64,000 nucleotides of DNA from Sulfuricurvum sp. (GTDB lineage: Bacteria; Campylobacterota; Campylobacteria; Campylobacterales; Sulfurimonadaceae), in contig JAUYRN010000005.1 in the NCBI GenBank assembly GCA_030696775.1, forward strand, positions 186,001 to 250,000, given 5' to 3'. The notes below the pieces were generated by a model, which saw nothing but the letters and a program-made list of their open reading frames with translations, was not told the DNA's origin and did not search any database. Position 1 is the first letter of the stretch. Each line of letters opens with the position of its first letter. The translations under genes and the position numbers were made by a program. Positions 16,235 to 25,167 of this stretch are shown piece by piece.

Positions 16235-16738
16235 ATGAAAAAAATACTTACGGTGTTGCTGATCAGTTTTTCAGTTGCTTTCTTACTTTCAGGCTGTCGT
16301 GTTACTACGATTGAACAGGCAATTATGGCGGCAGAGTCGAACGGGAGCATTCCGAGGCTCAACCATGATAACACGATCACGGGACCCGATAAAGATAATA
16401 ACGGTATCCGTGATGACATCGATGCGTATATCGCTACGCTTCCGTATACGGAGGTGCAAAAGAAAGCGATACAGCAAAACGCACGGGCACTTAACACAAC
16501 GCTGACAGTTGATAAAACGGATAAAACTGCACTTACTGATGTAAGCACCAAACTTGTTCGTGCTGTAGTATGTATTCATGATAAATTTCAAGATGGAACT
16601 ACGACAGCATCAAAGTTAATTTCGGAAAATGAAAAAATGACCATAAATACTAAAAATAGATTTATTGAATATGAAAAATATAATTCTGCCCGCAGTGGAA
16701 GTGTTACTCGATTGCCTGATGGAGATACTTGTGAGTAA
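16235..16738 (+). CDS. Lipoprotein of unknown function with acidic metal-binding-like loop
   Basis: The track starts at 16205, but the lipoprotein signal MKKILTVLLISFSVAFLLSGC starts at 16235 with AAAGGA upstream (167 residues). The mature part contains GPDKDNNGIRDDIDAYI, an aspartate/asparagine-rich loop like calcium-binding DxDxNG repeats. I do not recognise the family. The last third of the gene is visibly more AT-rich than the first two thirds. It overlaps the next gene by eight bases, so the two products are made together; an anchor, chaperone or protector of the secreted hydrolase is possible. Confidence 0.7.
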   Translation: MKKILTVLLISFSVAFLLSGCRVTTIEQAIMAAESNGSIPRLNHDNTITGPDKDNNGIRDDIDAYIATLPYTEVQKKAIQQNARALNTTLTVDKTDKTALTDVSTKLVRAVVCIHDKFQDGTTTASKLISENEKMTINTKNRFIEYEKYNSARSGSVTRLPDGDTCE

Positions 16739-17951
16739 GAAGTTTTTTATAAGAATTGTCTTTGGATTATTGTTAACTTTATCTGCGAATGCCGCAACGT
16801 GTAGTAAAAGCTATACGCTTGGTTTTTTTAATGGTGTGTGGAATACGGAATATGAATCATTTGATGGAACTCAAGCCGTAAGAGGTTTAATTGGGAACAC
16901 CTACAACAACGAACCCGTAAAATACGAATCATTTTACAACCACACCGGAAGCAGTGTCGGTGCAACATCGCTACAAGACCTCGCCGAGACATTTATCCAG
17001 CGTGCCAATGAGATTGATAAATCAGGACAGATGGGAAAACGGTTTGAGTATTTTTGGGAGTTTTTGGGCTCATCCGAACCGACGTTTCTCGATAAACTTG
17101 CAGGGTTTCTCCCCAATGCTGCCAGTTTATTTGATTCGGTTTATACTGCAATCACCACTAAACTCACGTCTATTATCTCATTTTTTCTGAGTAATCCTCC
17201 GACAGAAGCCGATTATACCTCGCATAATGCTAGACTCGATGCTCTTGCTACGGATGGAGAAAAACTGATGTTGGTTGGTCATTCACAGGGGAATTTGTTT
17301 ATGAATCATGCGTATGATCATATTTTGCCGGTTGTAACCAAAGACCGTGTCGCAGCGGCTCATATCGCTCCTGCTTCTCCGACACTGCGTGGAAATTGGG
17401 TATTGGCGGATATTGATTTGGTAATCAATGCTCTGCGGATACAAGGGGTTACATCCGTCCCGAACATCAATCTTACGATCCCAGCTTCTAAAGTAGATGT
17501 ATCAGGACATACCCTTAGTGGCACTTATCTCGATCCGACGCGGGATGGGAGAGGGAGGGTTAAGACGATGATTGAGACGGGGATGGGAAAGTTAAAAAAC
17601 AGTTGTGGTCACCTTGAATATCGTATTATTATTACTGATCATGATACAATAGGTGGTGAAGTCTATCATAATATTGGTTCTTATTTAACCATTCCCTCTC
17701 GCGATGAAGTTATTACAGCTTTAGGTTATCAAGATTGGACACCTGTTGACTGGGATGCTTCATATGTTCTTCAGTATCATTATGATGCTGTTACGTCAAA
17801 ATCTGGCTATTATCTTATAACTAATTATGATGCATTGGTTTCTGCAAGTTATTTAAAAGAAAATTTACCACATGGACCATTAGATGGAAATTGGTATTTC
17901 ACAGAAATCTCAAAATTATATTATTATCGTGTAATTAGATATGTATATTAA
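16731..17951 (+). CDS. Secreted alpha/beta-hydrolase (lipase/esterase-like), GHSQG motif
   Basis: The track uses an ATG at 16665 inside the upstream gene. GTG at 16731 has GGAG 7 bases upstream and gives a signal peptide (MSKKFFIRIVFGLLLTLSANA), so I use it (406 residues). MLVGHSQGNLFMNHAYDH near residue 185 is the nucleophile elbow of serine lipases and esterases. An acid/histidine pair cannot be assigned with certainty. The 3' third is markedly more AT-rich than the middle, as in the neighbouring lipoprotein. Adjacent type II secretion genes make it a candidate export substrate. Substrate and family are unknown to me. Confidence 0.68.
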   Translation: MSKKFFIRIVFGLLLTLSANAATCSKSYTLGFFNGVWNTEYESFDGTQAVRGLIGNTYNNEPVKYESFYNHTGSSVGATSLQDLAETFIQRANEIDKSGQMGKRFEYFWEFLGSSEPTFLDKLAGFLPNAASLFDSVYTAITTKLTSIISFFLSNPPTEADYTSHNARLDALATDGEKLMLVGHSQGNLFMNHAYDHILPVVTKDRVAAAHIAPASPTLRGNWVLADIDLVINALRIQGVTSVPNINLTIPASKVDVSGHTLSGTYLDPTRDGRGRVKTMIETGMGKLKNSCGHLEYRIIITDHDTIGGEVYHNIGSYLTIPSRDEVITALGYQDWTPVDWDASYVLQYHYDAVTSKSGYYLITNYDALVSASYLKENLPHGPLDGNWYFTEISKLYYYRVIRYVY

Positions 17952-17990
17952 TTGCGTCCAAGTAAAATAAAGATTCTGAACAATTATAAA

Positions 17991-19208
17991 TCAGCCTAAA
18001 TTTAACGAAAAAATCGGAAGCAGCATCGCGGTAACCATCACCCCGATAATACCTCCGATAATCAGCATAAGTGATGGTTCTAAAATCGAGAGGAAGAGGG
18101 TGATTTTATCTTTGTTTGTATCGATGTAAAAGGCTGAAAGGTGCTGAAGCATTGAGGAAAGTTCACTTGTTTCTTCTCCGATTGCGACCGCTTCGATAAA
18201 TGAATCATCGATTTTATATCCTGTCTCTTGTTTCAGAGCTTTTGAGAGAGAAGATCCCTCGACTACTTTTACCGAAGCTTTCTCAAAAAGTTCTTTTATG
18301 ACTTCCGATGAGAGGGTGATGCAGGAGAGTTTGATGGTGTTAACGACGGGTATTCCTGAGCGAATCAACAGAGAAGAGATGGTGCAAAAACGGGCTAAAT
18401 CACTGGTCTCGACCATTTTCCCGACAATGGGAAGTTTCAAAATAAGGGCGTGAACACTTTTTTTGAATTCATAGTTGGTTGCCATTTTATAGGAAAATAA
18501 ACCTACTAGACTCAATACGACGATCGCTATGACAAACCAATACTGCGCAAAAAAATGCGCCATTGCTACAACGATCTGTGTTAAAAGCGGGAGTGCTTGA
18601 CCGGTGGACTCGAAAATAGCGGTGATTTTTGGAACAACGACGGTGAGCATAAAGGAGATCATCAAAATCGATACGACTATGATAAAAGAGGGGTACACCA
18701 ATGCTTGCCCCAGTTGTTTTTTGATTTTTTCCTGAAGAATTAAATAGACGGAAAGCTCATTTAAAACCTCGGCAAGAATACCTCTGTCTTCCGATATTTT
18801 GAGCGTTCCGGTATAAAAAACAGGTAGGGAATAGTGCTCTTGAGATTCGAGGGCTTGGGCGAAACTTTTCCCTTCATTTATAAGGGTAATAATGGTTTCA
18901 AAAAAACGTTCAACTCGGAGAGTCTTATGGTTTTGGTGTTTGAGCAATGTGAGTGCGCGGATCAGCGGAATACCTGCATTGAGATAGACAGCGAGATCAC
19001 GACTTAACGTGGCTAATAGCGAGGTAGGAAGATTTTTTTGTTTAAAGAGTGCCAAAACACCAAAAAAAGATTGTTGGCGCGTTGAGATATCCGAATAGAG
19101 AATTCCCTGGGCTTTGAGTTTCATTTTTGCTTCGTCCATCGTAGACGCTTCAATCGTTGATTTTAAAGCATTTCCGGTGCTGTCCATCCCTTTGTAATGA
19201 AATTCCAT
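17991..19208 (-). CDS. gspF: Type II secretion inner-membrane platform protein GspF
   Basis: This 405-residue protein has the two-lobed GspF/PilC plan, each lobe ending in membrane segments (IIVVSILMISFMLTVVVPKI, then LMLIIGGIIGVMVTAMLLPIF at the end). YLNAGIPLIRAL and IRSGIPVVNTI are the paired family motifs. It anchors the ATPase GspE and drives pseudopilus assembly. Its start overlaps the gspE stop by one base (TAATG). It is the last gene of the eight-gene minus-strand T2SS operon. Confidence 0.94.
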   Translation of the reverse strand: MEFHYKGMDSTGNALKSTIEASTMDEAKMKLKAQGILYSDISTRQQSFFGVLALFKQKNLPTSLLATLSRDLAVYLNAGIPLIRALTLLKHQNHKTLRVERFFETIITLINEGKSFAQALESQEHYSLPVFYTGTLKISEDRGILAEVLNELSVYLILQEKIKKQLGQALVYPSFIIVVSILMISFMLTVVVPKITAIFESTGQALPLLTQIVVAMAHFFAQYWFVIAIVVLSLVGLFSYKMATNYEFKKSVHALILKLPIVGKMVETSDLARFCTISSLLIRSGIPVVNTIKLSCITLSSEVIKELFEKASVKVVEGSSLSKALKQETGYKIDDSFIEAVAIGEETSELSSMLQHLSAFYIDTNKDKITLFLSILEPSLMLIIGGIIGVMVTAMLLPIFSLNLG

Positions 19209-20722
19209 TATGCCTCTTTGACTCCCACACGGATGATCTCATCGAGACCGGTCGTGCGATCGAGTAATAATGCGATGAGTTGATTGGAGAGAAATTGCAT
19301 TCCTCTGGATTTCATTATTTCTCGAATTTCAAAATCATTTTCACTGGTTTTTAGCAATGGACGCAAAGAGTCATCGACCATGAAAAATTCACCGATAGCG
19401 ACGCGCCCATAGTACCCCGTGTAATGACATTTTACGCATCCTTTTGGTTGGGCTATGATCTGTCCATGTGAAACTCCAATCTCATCTGCATCTTTATCGG
19501 ATAAGGTGGCATTTTCTTTGCATTCAGGACACAGGCATCGAACGAGCCGTTGAGCCAAGACGCCTAAAAGAGTGGACGTAATTAAAAACTTATCGATTCC
19601 CATATCGGCTAAGCGCGTAAGGGCAGCCGTTGCATTGTTGGTGTGCAGCGTTGAGAGGACGAGGTGACCTGTCATCGCCGCTTGGATGGCGATATGTGCA
19701 GTCTCTGTATCCCGAATCTCACCGATCATGATAATATCAGGGTCTTGACGTAAAATGGAGCGCAGTCCTCCCGCAAAGGTTAGTCCGGCTTTGGTATTGA
19801 CGGCGATTTGACTTACATGAGGAGCATCGTATTCCACTGGGTCTTCGATTGAAATGATGTTCTTTTCAGGGGAGGCTAACTGTTGTAAAAATGAGTGTAA
19901 GGTGGTTGATTTACCGCTTCCCGTAGGTCCCGTGACCAAGATAATGCCGTGTGAAAATTTGAGAAGTTCTTCAAACTCTGAGGTGGTTTTTTCATCAAAT
20001 CCCAACTCCCGTAAAGAGGGGATGGATGTTGCCTGCATCAAAAGTCGTAAAACTACCCGTTCACCGTGATACGTGGGGAGGACAGAAACACGAACGTCGA
20101 GGCTTTTTCCTGCTACTTTGACTTGTGTTCGTCCATCTTGAGGAAGGCGTTTTTCGGAAATATCCAAAGCAGAGATGACTTTAATACGACTGATGATGAG
20201 ATCAATGATGTTTTTGTCCAGATCGATATGTTTGATGAGTGCACCATCGATTCGAAAGCGTACTTCTCCCTTTTTTTCATGCGTTTCGATGTGAATATCA
20301 CTGGCTTTACGCTTGATTGCTTGGTAAAAAATGGTGTTGACAAATTTTATGATCGGAGCGGATTCTTCACTGGTCAGCAAATCTGCTGAATTTTTGATGA
20401 AATCGACCAAAGATAACTCTTCATCAATGAACTCATTGTTACTGGGAGCGGATTTAGAAATATTAAGATCCGTTTTAAGTTCCAAAAATTTCAAATAAAG
20501 ATTTTCATATCCGGCATGGGGAAGATGCGCGATTGGATAAGTAAGAGCGAGTTTATTGTAAAGCTGAAGTGCTGCTAAACGCTGCGATTCAGGGATAATG
20601 GCATAAAGTTTTCCTTCATACGTACAAAACAAAAGTGAGTGACGAATGCACAAGGCAACATCAATATTTTCAGGATAAGAGAACAAGATTTGTGTTTCAT
20701 CCAAAAAAGGGAACGTTATCAT
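19208..20722 (-). CDS. gspE: Type II secretion ATPase GspE
   Basis: This 504-residue ATPase has an N-terminal GspE domain, Walker A GPTGSGKST, the Asp box IISIEDPVEY, Walker B IMIGEIRD, the His box MTGHLVLSTLHTN, and a zinc-binding tetracysteine (CLCPEC ... CVKCHYTG) as in classical GspE. It powers pseudopilus growth at the cytoplasmic face. It overlaps gspD by four bases and gspF by one. Confidence 0.96.
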   Translation of the reverse strand: MITFPFLDETQILFSYPENIDVALCIRHSLLFCTYEGKLYAIIPESQRLAALQLYNKLALTYPIAHLPHAGYENLYLKFLELKTDLNISKSAPSNNEFIDEELSLVDFIKNSADLLTSEESAPIIKFVNTIFYQAIKRKASDIHIETHEKKGEVRFRIDGALIKHIDLDKNIIDLIISRIKVISALDISEKRLPQDGRTQVKVAGKSLDVRVSVLPTYHGERVVLRLLMQATSIPSLRELGFDEKTTSEFEELLKFSHGIILVTGPTGSGKSTTLHSFLQQLASPEKNIISIEDPVEYDAPHVSQIAVNTKAGLTFAGGLRSILRQDPDIIMIGEIRDTETAHIAIQAAMTGHLVLSTLHTNNATAALTRLADMGIDKFLITSTLLGVLAQRLVRCLCPECKENATLSDKDADEIGVSHGQIIAQPKGCVKCHYTGYYGRVAIGEFFMVDDSLRPLLKTSENDFEIREIMKSRGMQFLSNQLIALLLDRTTGLDEIIRVGVKEA

Positions 20723-22311
20723 GGTTTGGCATCTTTTTTGGTTTCGATATTTTTCGTGATATTGGTGATGTAGCGATCTTGAATCGCATCAAGTTCGGTT
20801 AATTGGGCCCGCAACGTATTTAAATCACCACTTTTTTCGATGATATAGGGAGTGAGGATAATAACCAGATTGATTTTATCACGACTGCTTTTTTTATTTT
20901 TAAAGAGATTACCTAAAATAGGTATGTCTCCTAAAAATGGGACTTTAGTATTCGTTTCATCGATTTTTTCTCGAATAAGTCCTCCTATAATGACACTTTC
21001 TCCATTATTAACGATTGCAGACGTTAAAACTTCGCGTTTGGTGGTACTGGGACGATCGGCGATTGAGTTTGGTTCAATGTCTTCCAGTTTTGCCGTCACT
21101 CCTAAAAGAACTTTATTGTCATTGGAGAGGCGTGGCTTGATTTTTAGAGTGAGTCCGATGTCTTGACGAGTGTAGTTTTGTGTTATCCCTGTTCCAATAC
21201 CTTGGGTTACTCCTGAGCTAATCGATTCTGTCTTACCCACATAGATAGAGGATTCTTGGTTGTCTATACATAAAATCGAGGGTTCCGATAAAATATTTGC
21301 CGCTCCATTAGAGTTTAATAGTGCAATATTTGCTCCCAATGCAATCCCGCTTGTTATCGTTGGGATAGTGAGATGACTCAGTAATGTTGAATCCAGTGAT
21401 ACGGCAGAGGGTAATCCCAAAGATGTATTAAAAGTAAAAAGACCATTTGATGTTGCTGAACCACCTGATAGTCCATACTTTATACCGACTTCTTGCGATT
21501 TATTGTCACTGATTTCAATAATTTTTGCTCTTACATAGACTTGCTGGCGATCTTGATCTAAGCTCAGTATCGTTGATTCCAAACTTTTAAAAAGCTCATC
21601 ACTCGTAATGACGATCAGTGAATTGGTACTGTCATCACTGGCGATACTGGGCGGTTGTTGACCGGGCATCAATGTCATTTTTCCTAAAATCGTATTGAGT
21701 GTTGTCACGAGAGATTTGGCATCGGCATTTTTAAGAGGGATGACATGAGTCGTGTTTGCGAGGGTTTCATCTTTCATGTCCAATATCTTCATCGCTTTTT
21801 GGATGGTGGCGATGTTGTCTGGAAAGTCGGTGACGATGACGGAATTGGACTCTTTAGATGCGGTTATTTTTCCATTTTTACTCGTAAAATGTTTAATCTT
21901 TGTTCCCATGTTTTCGGCAGAAGAGAAATGAAACGTAAAAATACGTGTTTGCATTTGAGCAATGTCACTTTTTTCCATAAATGGAAGATTCATTTGCGTA
22001 GCATCAACGGTTTTAACCACACTCAAATACCCTCCACCCGTATCGACCAGTGTATATCCCCGCGCATCGAGGGTGCTTTGCAGTATTCCAAAAAGATCTT
22101 TTTTGTTGATGGGTTTGTTACCGGCATAACTGATCGTTCCGGGAATCTCTTCACCGATGAAAATATTTTTATGGGTTGTAGCCGCAACCAGCTTAATCAA
22201 ATCGGTCATTCCCATTCCGTCGATTGCGAGGGAAACTTTTTCGTTAGCAGCTGCACCTAAAAGAGTTACGAGTGTCATAGAGGCGAGAAAAATTTTAGCG
22301 GGTGATTTCAT
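20719..22311 (-). CDS. gspD: Type II secretion secretin GspD
   Basis: The track begins at 22449 inside gspC. ATG at 22311, with AAGGAAC upstream, opens the signal peptide MKSPAKIFLASMTLVTLLGA, giving 530 residues. N-terminal N-domains are followed by the secretin core, with VYVRAKIIEIS, NILSEPSILCIDNQESSI, the VPFLGDIPILGNLFK signature and LVIILTPYII. It forms the outer-membrane exit channel. It is somewhat shorter than the enterobacterial secretins. The start lies 17 bases inside gspC. Confidence 0.94.
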   Translation of the reverse strand: MKSPAKIFLASMTLVTLLGAAANEKVSLAIDGMGMTDLIKLVAATTHKNIFIGEEIPGTISYAGNKPINKKDLFGILQSTLDARGYTLVDTGGGYLSVVKTVDATQMNLPFMEKSDIAQMQTRIFTFHFSSAENMGTKIKHFTSKNGKITASKESNSVIVTDFPDNIATIQKAMKILDMKDETLANTTHVIPLKNADAKSLVTTLNTILGKMTLMPGQQPPSIASDDSTNSLIVITSDELFKSLESTILSLDQDRQQVYVRAKIIEISDNKSQEVGIKYGLSGGSATSNGLFTFNTSLGLPSAVSLDSTLLSHLTIPTITSGIALGANIALLNSNGAANILSEPSILCIDNQESSIYVGKTESISSGVTQGIGTGITQNYTRQDIGLTLKIKPRLSNDNKVLLGVTAKLEDIEPNSIADRPSTTKREVLTSAIVNNGESVIIGGLIREKIDETNTKVPFLGDIPILGNLFKNKKSSRDKINLVIILTPYIIEKSGDLNTLRAQLTELDAIQDRYITNITKNIETKKDAKP

Positions 22312-23122
22312 AGACGAGTTCCTTTTGGAGGTTATTACGTTTAACGGTGATACGAAGACTTCGAAGGCTTGGAACTTGAGCGTAAACTGCGAGTGCGTCC
22401 GCATAAGATTCAAGTTTTTTATTATTAACTGAGAGGATAATATCTCCATTTATAATGCCAAGTTGTGCAAATATGGACTCAGGTGCAATGCTATTAACAC
22501 GAAATCCAGAAATCTTTTCTCCACTGGCAACGGCTGAAATATCAATGGCTTTTCCAATATTTTGTAAATCGCTCATCTGAATTTGAATCGTTTGGTATGC
22601 GATAGTACGCCATTCATTTTCTTGCGTCCCTGCTTGTGCGGAATCAGCTACCGACTCGGTTACCACTTCTTGACGAGCGAGCGGATCATCATGTCCTAAG
22701 CTAAGAAGATAAATTTTCCCATATCCGCGAAAGGTTGCTGTCGTATCACTCAGTGCCGTGAGACGAAACACCCCTTTATAGATTCCGCCTAAAGGGACAA
22801 TGAGCGTCGTTTTCGTATCGCTGATACTGATAAATGAGTCCGAAACGGAGCGATAAATCGCTTTGATTCTGTGTGGATCAGGGACAAGTTTAGTTGCAGT
22901 AATACTTTTGGTGTGTATCGCGCCATCGAAATGTTCGGCAATACCGAACTTTGGACCAAAATGAAAAATTTCGAAAAAAGGATCAAATCGAGAGCTGAAT
23001 CCCTCCGTCGGAGCATCTGATAAAAATGCCCCTCCCAATGTTGATAAACTCCAGAGGATTACGATCGGTGCAGCCAGTACATTAAAACGTTGAAGTAGAG
23101 ATTCGTTAAAAATTGCTTTCAT
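22295..23122 (-). CDS. gspC: Type II secretion protein GspC-like, PDZ domain
   Basis: This 275-residue protein has one N-terminal membrane segment (VLAAPIVILWSLSTLGGAFL), a middle homology region (PLGGIYKGVFRLTALS, as in the GspC HR domain), and a C-terminal PDZ domain (GFRVNSIAPESIFAQLGIINGD). GspC links the inner-membrane platform to the secretin and helps choose substrates. Position directly before gspD is the standard order. Confidence 0.85.
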   Translation of the reverse strand: MKAIFNESLLQRFNVLAAPIVILWSLSTLGGAFLSDAPTEGFSSRFDPFFEIFHFGPKFGIAEHFDGAIHTKSITATKLVPDPHRIKAIYRSVSDSFISISDTKTTLIVPLGGIYKGVFRLTALSDTTATFRGYGKIYLLSLGHDDPLARQEVVTESVADSAQAGTQENEWRTIAYQTIQIQMSDLQNIGKAIDISAVASGEKISGFRVNSIAPESIFAQLGIINGDIILSVNNKKLESYADALAVYAQVPSLRSLRITVKRNNLQKELVYEITR

Positions 23123-23618
23123 AAACTAATCCTTCCTTCTCTTGATGTAATTTATTCACAAGCAGCGGATAACGTCGAAGCTGTGATGTTGGCTCAAAAA
23201 TAACGCGAACCTTTTGATCAAGAAGATCAAAATTACCGTCACAATGACCAAAATCACCTTCTCCATCCATGCTTACACTTAAAGGATGAAGTAAAGAATA
23301 GGTGAAAACAATGGATTCGATTTTCCCGGGAAAAAAGTTTCGATACAGAGGTGAAAATGAAATATTTGAGAGGCTCAGTTGGTTGATCAAAAGCCACGGT
23401 GAAATCCGAATAGATTCTATCGAAGCAAATTCTTGATTATCCAGCAAAACGTTTCCATTGTCGATATCTAACAAGAGAAAGCGATTGGTAAATTCTTCAT
23501 TATTGATGAATAAATGATGCTGGGAGAGTATCGATTCAAACGTGAAATAAAGTTTTTCTTTCGGAATCATTACAATGATTATGAGAAGAATATAAAGAGC
23601 GTATAAAGAACGTTTCAT
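23106..23618 (-). CDS. Probable GspN-like type II secretion accessory protein
   Basis: This 170-residue protein has one N-terminal hydrophobic segment (LYALYILLIIIVMIP) followed by a periplasmic region with repeated hydrophobic strands (FLLLDIDNGNVLLDN, SIRISPWLLINQL). Position between the GspM-like and GspC-like genes, overlapping both, and a GspN-like strand pattern suggest GspN. Sequence recognition alone is weak. It could instead be a lineage-specific T2SS part. Confidence 0.55.
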   Translation of the reverse strand: MKRSLYALYILLIIIVMIPKEKLYFTFESILSQHHLFINNEEFTNRFLLLDIDNGNVLLDNQEFASIESIRISPWLLINQLSLSNISFSPLYRNFFPGKIESIVFTYSLLHPLSVSMDGEGDFGHCDGNFDLLDQKVRVIFEPTSQLRRYPLLVNKLHQEKEGLVYESNF

Positions 23619-24007
23619 GATTCAATCTCCACGAGAATTACCCCTTTTGATGCATTGTTACGTCGGAGAGTTAATTTCTTTATCACGAGCATGGAGTTTA
23701 GTATTTTGTTTGAAAGACGATTAAATTCAAGCGATGAAAGATTGTCGTATTCAAAATAGACATTTCCGCCCCGTTTTTCTTGTTTGATTAGGTTGGGATG
23801 ATTTTTTAAATACTCAAGCTCGTTGAGAGATTCTTGAGCGGACCATCGTGTTTTTAAGAGATCGATTGTTTTGGCCTGCTGCATCAGAGTTGCATGTTCT
23901 TGTCGTAACTCTTCTACGGCTGAATGTTCCCATAACGCTCCCAATGCAGCAACGACAACAAGTGCCAAGGTTGTTAACAAGGAGAGGGTAAGTACTCTTG
24001 GTTTCAT
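23615..24007 (-). CDS. Probable GspM-like type II secretion protein
   Basis: This 130-residue protein has one N-terminal membrane helix (LSLLTTLALVVVAALGAL), a coiled-coil-prone stretch (VEELRQEHATLMQQAKTIDLLK) and a small C-terminal ferredoxin-like domain ending in LVEIES. This is the plan of GspM/PilO partners of GspL. It overlaps the GspL-like gene by four bases. The assignment rests mainly on topology and gene order. Confidence 0.65.
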   Translation of the reverse strand: MKPRVLTLSLLTTLALVVVAALGALWEHSAVEELRQEHATLMQQAKTIDLLKTRWSAQESLNELEYLKNHPNLIKQEKRGGNVYFEYDNLSSLEFNRLSNKILNSMLVIKKLTLRRNNASKGVILVEIES

Positions 24008-25167
24008 TTTAATCGAACCTCTAGTTGTGTGTTATGGCTGTTGATCTGTGCATGAGTAAACTGTTTTGTAATGGCGTTTTTGAGCTTTTCAGCAGCATTT
24101 GAATCGCGTGTATCGATGGTAAGATTGATGGCATTTCCATCGTAGTTTAGCTCTTGTATTCCCTCTCCTTGAAAGGAAATTATTTCTACAGCGGCTACTG
24201 ATGATATCGCAGCTGATGCGTTATTTTCGACCAAGAGACGATTTGCTTCCCCCGGTTTTGATCCAGGTATGAGGACTATTCCCTCCACGGACGAGCTGGG
24301 AGCAGTTGAGATGACAGGCATTGAAGGAGGAGGAATGATTTTTGCCTCTACGGGAAGGTCGGCAACTTCTTTGCACACTTTTCGAACATGAAGCTGCTTG
24401 GTCTCTTTACTCTTTAATGTACCGAGAATAGCTTCCCGTTCAATCGATGTTTCGGGCAGCTTTGAGGCTTTGCGTATTTCTGTCATTTTTTCATTGAGTT
24501 TGGCAGATTCTTGATAGCTAAACAGTGTCTGTGTAACAAGATTTCCCAAGAGCAGGAGTAAAATAAAGAGTGTCGTTTTGAGGGTTTTTTGGGTGAGGGC
24601 TGAGGGGATAAATGTTTCTATAGCCACCGTTTTTAAAAAAGGTCTTGGAAGTGCCAACGCTTCATCTAGCTCTATGGAAGAGGGGACATTGATATACGAG
24701 GCATCCATCTCTATGAGTATTCCCTCACTCGTGGTTAAATATTTTCCGTTAGGGAGATGGATAGGCCGAGGCTCTTTTGCAAATACCCATTGGGCAAACG
24801 CAACTTTTTTAATCAATGAAAAGTGGGGAAGCGAAAGCAATTTTTGAGATATTTCATTGGGATTGTAAGCGATTAAAAGATAGTTGTTTTCTTCTATTTT
24901 TTGTGCTTCATAGCGATACTGATCGCTTAGATCAAACAATGCTGGTGCGTATTTTACTGCTTCTTTGACTGTCTTTGCATTCAAGTTTACGGCTAACGCC
25001 CAATAGTCGTTGGGAGAAAGGACTAAAACGGTTTCTTTAGAAATCGGTTCAAGGCTCAGGGTATCGGCATAGACCAAAGGGGCAGAATCACAAAAAAAAC
25101 GACGTAAAACTGGGTATTTAGTGCAAAGGGATTCAATGAACTCTGTCGTATTAAAGAAATTCAACAC
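24004..25167 (-). CDS. gspL: Probable GspL-like type II secretion protein
   Basis: This 387-residue protein has a cytoplasmic N-terminal half of about 190 residues, one membrane helix (TLFILLLLLGNLVTQTLF), a coiled-coil-like stretch (SAKLNEKMTEIRKASKL), and a periplasmic domain at the C terminus. That matches GspL, which bridges GspE to the periplasmic parts. It overlaps gspK by 17 bases and the GspM-like gene by four. The N-terminal actin-like ATPase motifs are not obvious to me. Confidence 0.7.
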   Translation of the reverse strand: MLNFFNTTEFIESLCTKYPVLRRFFCDSAPLVYADTLSLEPISKETVLVLSPNDYWALAVNLNAKTVKEAVKYAPALFDLSDQYRYEAQKIEENNYLLIAYNPNEISQKLLSLPHFSLIKKVAFAQWVFAKEPRPIHLPNGKYLTTSEGILIEMDASYINVPSSIELDEALALPRPFLKTVAIETFIPSALTQKTLKTTLFILLLLLGNLVTQTLFSYQESAKLNEKMTEIRKASKLPETSIEREAILGTLKSKETKQLHVRKVCKEVADLPVEAKIIPPPSMPVISTAPSSSVEGIVLIPGSKPGEANRLLVENNASAAISSVAAVEIISFQGEGIQELNYDGNAINLTIDTRDSNAAEKLKNAITKQFTHAQINSHNTQLEVRLK

